In this document: one piece after another, positions 5,116-8,225 of the stretch
Layout of the letters: each line of letters starts with the position of its first letter
Numbering within the stretch: position 1 is the first letter of the stretch
DNA from: Candidatus Magasanikbacteria bacterium CG_4_10_14_0_8_um_filter_42_12
GTDB taxonomy: Bacteria > Patescibacteriota > Patescibacteriia > Magasanikbacterales > UBA922
Reading direction: 5' to 3'
Length of the DNA stretch: 8,225 nucleotides
Assembly (NCBI GenBank): GCA_002784795.1
Contig: PFLZ01000103.1
Location: 1 to 8,225, forward strand
Position numbers and translations under genes: made by a program
The notes under the pieces: generated by a model
Database searches by the model: none
The model's input: the letters and a program-made list of their open reading frames with translations, nothing else
What the model was told of the DNA's origin: nothing

Positions 5116-5847
5116 ATGGGACATAAAGTTCATCCAAAAATTCACCGCACAGGTGTCATCTATACATGGGACTCACGTTGGTTCTCAAAAGATGACTATG
5201 CTACCTATGCTCGGCATGATATTGCTATCCGCACATATCTCCGAAAAAAATTTAAGGATGCACATATTGATCGTGTCAGTATTGAACGTGGTCCAAAAAA
5301 CCTTACCGTAACTATTCTTGCTGCAAAGCCTGGATACATTATTGGACGAGGTGGAAAAGGATTGGACGATGTACGAAAATATATTGAACGAAAAATTCTC
5401 CAGATGAGCATGAAGGTGAAATTGAATGTTCGTGAGGTCACCTCACCATCACTTTCAGCTATGGTAGTTGCACAGTCTATTGCTGGAGATTTGGAAAAAC
5501 GTATTCCATTCCGACGATCAATGAAACAGTCTATCCAGCGTGTGATGGAATCCAACGCAGGTGGGGTAAAAGTGCAGGTATCTGGACGACTCAATGGTGC
5601 TGATATCGCACGTTCTGAAAAACTTGCTTCTGGAAAAGTACCGTTGATCACATTGCGTGGAGACGTTGATTATGGATTGGTAGAAGCGCATACGACTTAC
5701 GGTGTGATTGGTGTGAAAGTATGGATCTACCACGGAGAAGTATTTGGACAGAAAGATGCGTTTGAAGGATCTGATGAACCACAGAAGAAGTCCGCTCATA
5801 AACGTCGGAAACGTCCTACAAGACGGCCTGAAGCTGATAAGAACTAA
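5116..5847 (+). CDS. rpsC: 30S ribosomal protein S3 (uS3)
   Basis: S3 lies at the mRNA entry channel of the 30S head. The 243-residue product starts MGHKVHPKIHRTGV as in the family. It carries the KH domain motif GYIIGRGGKGLDDVRKYIE (73-91) with the GRGG loop at 77-80, then the second domain with RIPFRRSMKQSIQR, GVKVQVSGRLNGADIAR and YGLVEAHTTYGVIGVKVWI. The C-terminus is basic and charged. The start lies 21 nt after rplV, without an SD. The last codons and the stop lie within the 15-nt element that precedes rplP. Confidence 0.97.
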   Translation: MGHKVHPKIHRTGVIYTWDSRWFSKDDYATYARHDIAIRTYLRKKFKDAHIDRVSIERGPKNLTVTILAAKPGYIIGRGGKGLDDVRKYIERKILQMSMKVKLNVREVTSPSLSAMVVAQSIAGDLEKRIPFRRSMKQSIQRVMESNAGGVKVQVSGRLNGADIARSEKLASGKVPLITLRGDVDYGLVEAHTTYGVIGVKVWIYHGEVFGQKDAFEGSDEPQKKSAHKRRKRPTRRPEADKN

Positions 5848-5855
5848 GAAACGGT

Positions 5856-6266
5856 ATGCTTATCCCAAAAAAGGTAAAACATAGAAAATGGCACAAACCC
5901 CGACGTGGAAATAAAGGGACTGCCAGCAGAACCAATACCATTGCATTTGGTACGGTCGGTGTTGTCGCAACGACGCACAGCTGGGTGACATCACGACAGA
6001 TTGAATCTGCTCGTCGTGTCTTGACTCGATATGTCCGACGTGGTGGAAAAGTGTGGATTCGAATTTTTCCAGATCGACCTGTTACCAAAAAAGGATCGGA
6101 AGTGCCGATGGGAAAAGGAAAAGGTGCACCTGACCACTATGTGTGTACGGTAAAGCCAGGAACGGTCATGTTCGAAATGGGAGGTATCCCTATCGACAAG
6201 GCAAGCGAAGCCCTTGAGCTCGCTGGGCACAAACTCCCTGTAAAGACCAAAATTATCACCAAATAA
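5856..6266 (+). CDS. rplP: 50S ribosomal protein L16 (uL16)
   Basis: L16 helps position A-site tRNA and completes late 50S assembly. The 136-residue product is of normal length: MLIPKKVKHRKWHKPRRGN (1-19), AFGTVGVVATTHSWVTSRQIESARR (30-54), GGKVWIRIFPDRPVTKKG (63-80) and MGKGKGAPDHYV (85-96). The residue just before MGKGKG is Pro84, where E. coli L16 has Arg81, the hydroxylated arginine. The start lies 8 nt after rpsC and has no SD. Confidence 0.97.
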   Translation: MLIPKKVKHRKWHKPRRGNKGTASRTNTIAFGTVGVVATTHSWVTSRQIESARRVLTRYVRRGGKVWIRIFPDRPVTKKGSEVPMGKGKGAPDHYVCTVKPGTVMFEMGGIPIDKASEALELAGHKLPVKTKIITK

Positions 6267-6274
6267 CCTTACGT

Positions 6275-6469
6275 ATGGAACTTGTTGAACTGAAGCAAAA
6301 AACAACACAAGATTTGAAAACGGTTCTAGCAGAACAACGAGTTGTATTGAGAGTCCTTCAGTTTCAGACACATGAAGGACAGCTCAAGCAAGTACATACT
6401 ATTAAAAAAACAAAAAAAATAATTGCACAAATTTTGACACTGCTCAATGCGCAAAACGCACAGCAATAA
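6275..6469 (+). CDS. rpmC: 50S ribosomal protein L29 (uL29)
   Basis: The 64-residue, two-helix protein starts MELVELKQKTTQDLKTVLAEQR, the usual L29 pattern (ELR..S..EL...L). Its identity is supported by its place between rplP and rpsQ. L29 sits next to L23 at the tunnel exit. The common LRFQ motif appears as LRVLQFQ (25-31). The C-terminus is basic, with the IKKTKKIIAQILT helix. The start lies 8 nt after rplP; there is no SD. Confidence 0.94.
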   Translation: MELVELKQKTTQDLKTVLAEQRVVLRVLQFQTHEGQLKQVHTIKKTKKIIAQILTLLNAQNAQQ

Positions 6470-6476
6470 TCATCCT

Positions 6477-6758
6477 ATGACTACTCAGACACAGACGACA
6501 AAAGAAGCACAGACCATCAAACGTGAATTTGAAGGTGTTGTTGCATCATCAAAATCAGAGAAAACGATTCATGTTCGTGTCGAAACTGTCAAAATGCATC
6601 CAAAATATAAAAAACAATACGTCACTAGTAAGAAGTACTCTGTGCATGATGAAAAGAATGAAGCACGTGAGGGAGATATTGTCAGATTTCGAGAGTGCCG
6701 ACCATACAGTAAAACAAAACGATGGTATATGACAGCAGTCGTAAAAAAAGCTGCATAA
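6477..6758 (+). CDS. rpsQ: 30S ribosomal protein S17 (uS17)
   Basis: S17 is an OB-fold protein that binds 16S rRNA early in body assembly. The 93-residue product shows REFEGVVASSKSEKTIHVRVET (16-37), HPKYKKQYVTSKKYSVHDE (41-59), REGDIVRFRECRPYSKTKRW (64-83) and a final VVKKAA. An extra N-terminus of about 12 residues is rich in T and Q. ATG 6477 is chosen; a TTG-type start 30 bases upstream would overlap rpmC and is not needed. The gap to rpmC is 7 nt and no SD is visible. Confidence 0.95.
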   Translation: MTTQTQTTKEAQTIKREFEGVVASSKSEKTIHVRVETVKMHPKYKKQYVTSKKYSVHDEKNEAREGDIVRFRECRPYSKTKRWYMTAVVKKAA

Positions 6759-6768
6759 CGAGTGATAT

Positions 6769-7140
6769 ATGATACAAGATGAATCAATGCTCAAAGTAGC
6801 AGACAATTCAGGTGCCAAGAAACTCAAAGTTATTCGAGTGCTCGGTGGATATAAAAAACGATATGGGCATGTCGGAGATATTGTGACTTGTGCAGTAAAA
6901 GAAGCTGCTCCACGAGCTGCGATCAAAAAAGGTGACGTGGTCCATGCTGTTCTTGTTCGACAACGAAAAGAAATGCGTAGAAAAGATGGTACCTATATCC
7001 GATTTGATGAAAACGCTGCTGTTGTGGTGGATAAAAAGAATAAGGAACCAAAAGGAACGCGTATCTTTGGACCGGTTGCCCGTGAATTGCGTGCAAAAGG
7101 ATTCCAAAAAATTGTATCGCTTGCTCCAGAAGTATTATAA
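6769..7140 (+). CDS. rplN: 50S ribosomal protein L14 (uL14)
   Basis: L14 lies at the subunit interface and contacts 16S helix 14. The 123-residue product is of normal length and highly conserved: [19 protein letters not shown] (1-19), [20 protein letters not shown] (30-49), [20 protein letters not shown] (55-74) and [13 protein letters not shown]. The start lies 10 nt after rpsQ. Six of its eleven arginines are encoded by CGA. Confidence 0.97.
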   Translation: MIQDESMLKVADNSGAKKLKVIRVLGGYKKRYGHVGDIVTCAVKEAAPRAAIKKGDVVHAVLVRQRKEMRRKDGTYIRFDENAAVVVDKKNKEPKGTRIFGPVARELRAKGFQKIVSLAPEVL

Positions 7141-7173
7141 ATATTGAGCATTACGAAATTACGAACACACCGT

Positions 7174-7494
7174 ATGAAGATAAAAACAGGAGACAATGTA
7201 AAAGTCCTCACCGGGAAAGATCGCGGAAAGACCGGGAAAGTCACACAAACACTCTTTCATGAACAAAAGCAGCGATGGTTTGTTGTGGTCGAAGGGTTGA
7301 ATGCAATGAAGCGACACATGAAGCCACGACAGCGTGGTGAAAAAGGACAGGTATTGGAATTGTCACGACCTGTGGATGCGAGTAATGTCATGGTGATCGA
7401 CCCATCATCAAAAAAACCAACTCGCGTTGGGTACAAAAAAGAAGGATCAAGTAAAAAACGTATTGCAAAAGTTAGTGGGGAATACCTCGACTAG
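7174..7494 (+). CDS. rplX: 50S ribosomal protein L24 (uL24)
   Basis: L24 is an assembly initiator near the tunnel exit. The 106-residue product begins MKIKTGDNVKVLTGKDRGKTGKV, the KOW motif that opens bacterial L24, then VVEGLNAMKRHMKP (48-61) and RPVDASNVMVIDP (70-82). ATG 7174 is preferred over an in-frame TTG at 7144 because the KOW domain starts right at this Met. The gap after rplN is 33 nt and holds no visible signal. It ends in TAG; there is no SD. Confidence 0.96.
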   Translation: MKIKTGDNVKVLTGKDRGKTGKVTQTLFHEQKQRWFVVVEGLNAMKRHMKPRQRGEKGQVLELSRPVDASNVMVIDPSSKKPTRVGYKKEGSSKKRIAKVSGEYLD

Positions 7495-7503
7495 TAGATA
7501 TAT

Positions 7504-8052
7504 ATGACAGAGCCAACACTCTACACACAATATAAAACAACCGTTGTCCCAGCACTGAAAGAACAGTTTGGGTACAAGAATGTTATGCAAGTCCCACATA
7601 TTGAAAAAGTGGTGATCAATGTTGGCTATGGTCGACATGTAAAGGACAAACAGTATATTGAACAAATCGAAAAGACGTTGACACAGATCACTGGACAAAA
7701 ACCAGTACACAATAAATCCGTCAAATCTATTTCAAATTTCAAAATCAGAGAAGGGATGAACATCGGTGTATCTGTCACATTGAGAGGTCGCGGGATGTAC
7801 GAATTTTTAAACAAGCTGATCCATGTTACATTCCCTCGTGTCCGAGATTTCCGTGGTATTAATCCAAAAAGCTTTGATGCACAGGGGAACTATGCCATTG
7901 GATTTAAAGAAAATATTGCGTTTCCTGAAATTGGTGGTGATGCGGTAGAAAAGATGCATGGACTCGAAGTAATCATTACAACAACAGCGAGCAACAAAGC
8001 GGAAGGATTCGCACTTTTGAAAGGACTTGGATTCCCATTTCGGGACAAATAA
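7504..8052 (+). CDS. rplE: 50S ribosomal protein L5 (uL5)
   Basis: L5 binds 5S rRNA in the central protuberance and contacts P-site tRNA. The 182-residue product has VPHIEKVVINVGYGRHVKDK (30-49), ITGQKPVHNKSVKSISNFKI (62-81), REGMNIGVSVTLRG (82-95) and the hallmark FPRVRDFRGINPKSFDAQGN (110-129), followed by FPEIGGD. Length is normal. The start lies 9 nt after rplX, preceded by an AT-rich GATATAT without an SD. Confidence 0.97.
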   Translation: MTEPTLYTQYKTTVVPALKEQFGYKNVMQVPHIEKVVINVGYGRHVKDKQYIEQIEKTLTQITGQKPVHNKSVKSISNFKIREGMNIGVSVTLRGRGMYEFLNKLIHVTFPRVRDFRGINPKSFDAQGNYAIGFKENIAFPEIGGDAVEKMHGLEVIITTTASNKAEGFALLKGLGFPFRDK

Positions 8053-8061
8053 TATAGTGGT

Positions 8062-8225
8062 ATGGCAACAAAAGGACAAATAGCAAAATCAAAACGCACT
8101 CCAAAATTCAGTACGAGACTCGTACGCCGATGTTGGCATTGTGGACGAAAGCGAGCTTTTATGAGAAAATTTGGGCTGTGCCGTATTTGTTTCCGGGAAA
8201 TGGCAAATGATGGGAAACTTCCTGG
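8062..8225 (+). CDS. rpsN: 30S ribosomal protein S14, zinc-binding type Z (partial)
   Basis: The first 54 residues are visible; the window ends a few codons before the usual end of a 61-residue type Z S14. The zinc ribbon CWHC (24-27) and CRIC (40-43) is complete, preceded by a basic N-terminus MATKGQIAKSKRTPKFSTR. S14 binds 16S rRNA in the 30S head with S3 and S10. This is the short C+ form, not the long zinc-free form. The start lies 9 nt after rplE and has no SD. Confidence 0.95.
   Translation, partial: MATKGQIAKSKRTPKFSTRLVRRCWHCGRKRAFMRKFGLCRICFREMANDGKLP

Noticed and set aside
4901..5311. 136-residue ORF spanning the end of rplV and the start of rpsC
   Set aside because: It is an out-of-frame by-product of the A-rich L22 tail; both true genes are intact in another frame.
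6434..6470. TTGACA at about 6434 as a promoter for rpsQ
   Set aside because: No -10-like hexamer occurs 16-18 bp downstream; the only AATAAT is about 25 bp away.
7144..7173. TTG at 7144 as the rplX start
   Set aside because: The KOW domain begins at the ATG at 7174, matching the family; there is no signal before the TTG.
123..8225. Alternative genetic code (TGA as Gly or CGA reassigned)
   Set aside because: All genes are full length under the standard code with TAA or TAG stops, and CGA falls at invariant Arg positions. The absence of TGA stops in this small set is not evidence by itself.

Overview
The window is the 5' two thirds of a bacterial S10/spc ribosomal-protein cluster. In order it holds the 3' end of tuf (EF-Tu), rpsJ (S10), an interruption of about 1.1 kb, then rplC, rplD, rplW, rplB, rpsS, rplV, rpsC, rplP, rpmC, rpsQ, rplN, rplX, rplE and a truncated zinc-binding rpsN (S14). 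All of these lie on the + strand. The products are unmistakable from conserved motifs, such as DHPH in L2, GRGG in the S3 KH domain, the VRGGGRKPW loop of L4 and CxxC/CxxC in S14. The organism is bacterial and moderately AT-rich. The lack of Shine-Dalgarno (SD) sites on every ribosomal gene, the tailed ribosomal proteins and the short AT-rich gaps fit a Candidate Phyla Radiation (Patescibacteria) genome. That placement is an inference without phylogeny.

Layout: 1-66 is the end of tuf, followed by a strong 28-nt palindromic terminator (73-122) whose T-rich tail runs directly into the rpsJ start at 123. After rpsJ comes a second intrinsic terminator (522-551), a 119-bp imperfect inverted repeat (577-695), and a minus-strand transcription unit. 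That unit has a consensus promoter (1131-1159), an SD site, an 81-codon gene of unknown function (846-1091), a GC-rich 3' UTR and its own terminator (720-748). From about 1194 to 1612 there is no convincing gene. This stretch holds a minus-strand terminator, a perfect DnaA-box sequence, a consensus + strand promoter (1286-1314), and a leader of about 290 nt. The leader contains a terminator-like hairpin with a T run (1521-1573) 40 nt before rplC.

From 1613 to the end the genes are packed 2-90 nt apart without overlaps. They form one transcription unit that is probably re-fuelled by a near-perfect internal promoter between rpsS and rplV (4616-4644). The products assemble the peptidyl-transferase and exit-tunnel side of the 50S subunit (L2, L3, L4, L16, L22, L23, L24, L29, L5, L14) and the head and body of the 30S subunit (S3, S10, S14, S17, S19).

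The points most worth a second look are: (i) all 15 ribosomal-gene ATGs lack an SD site yet all 15 have T at -1, whereas the inserted minus-strand gene has an SD and C at -1; (ii) the likely attenuated leader in front of rplC, with a possible 9-bp alternative pairing; (iii) the separation of rpsJ from the rest of the operon by a compositionally different gene cassette; and (iv) heavy use of the CGA arginine codon in ribosomal genes.
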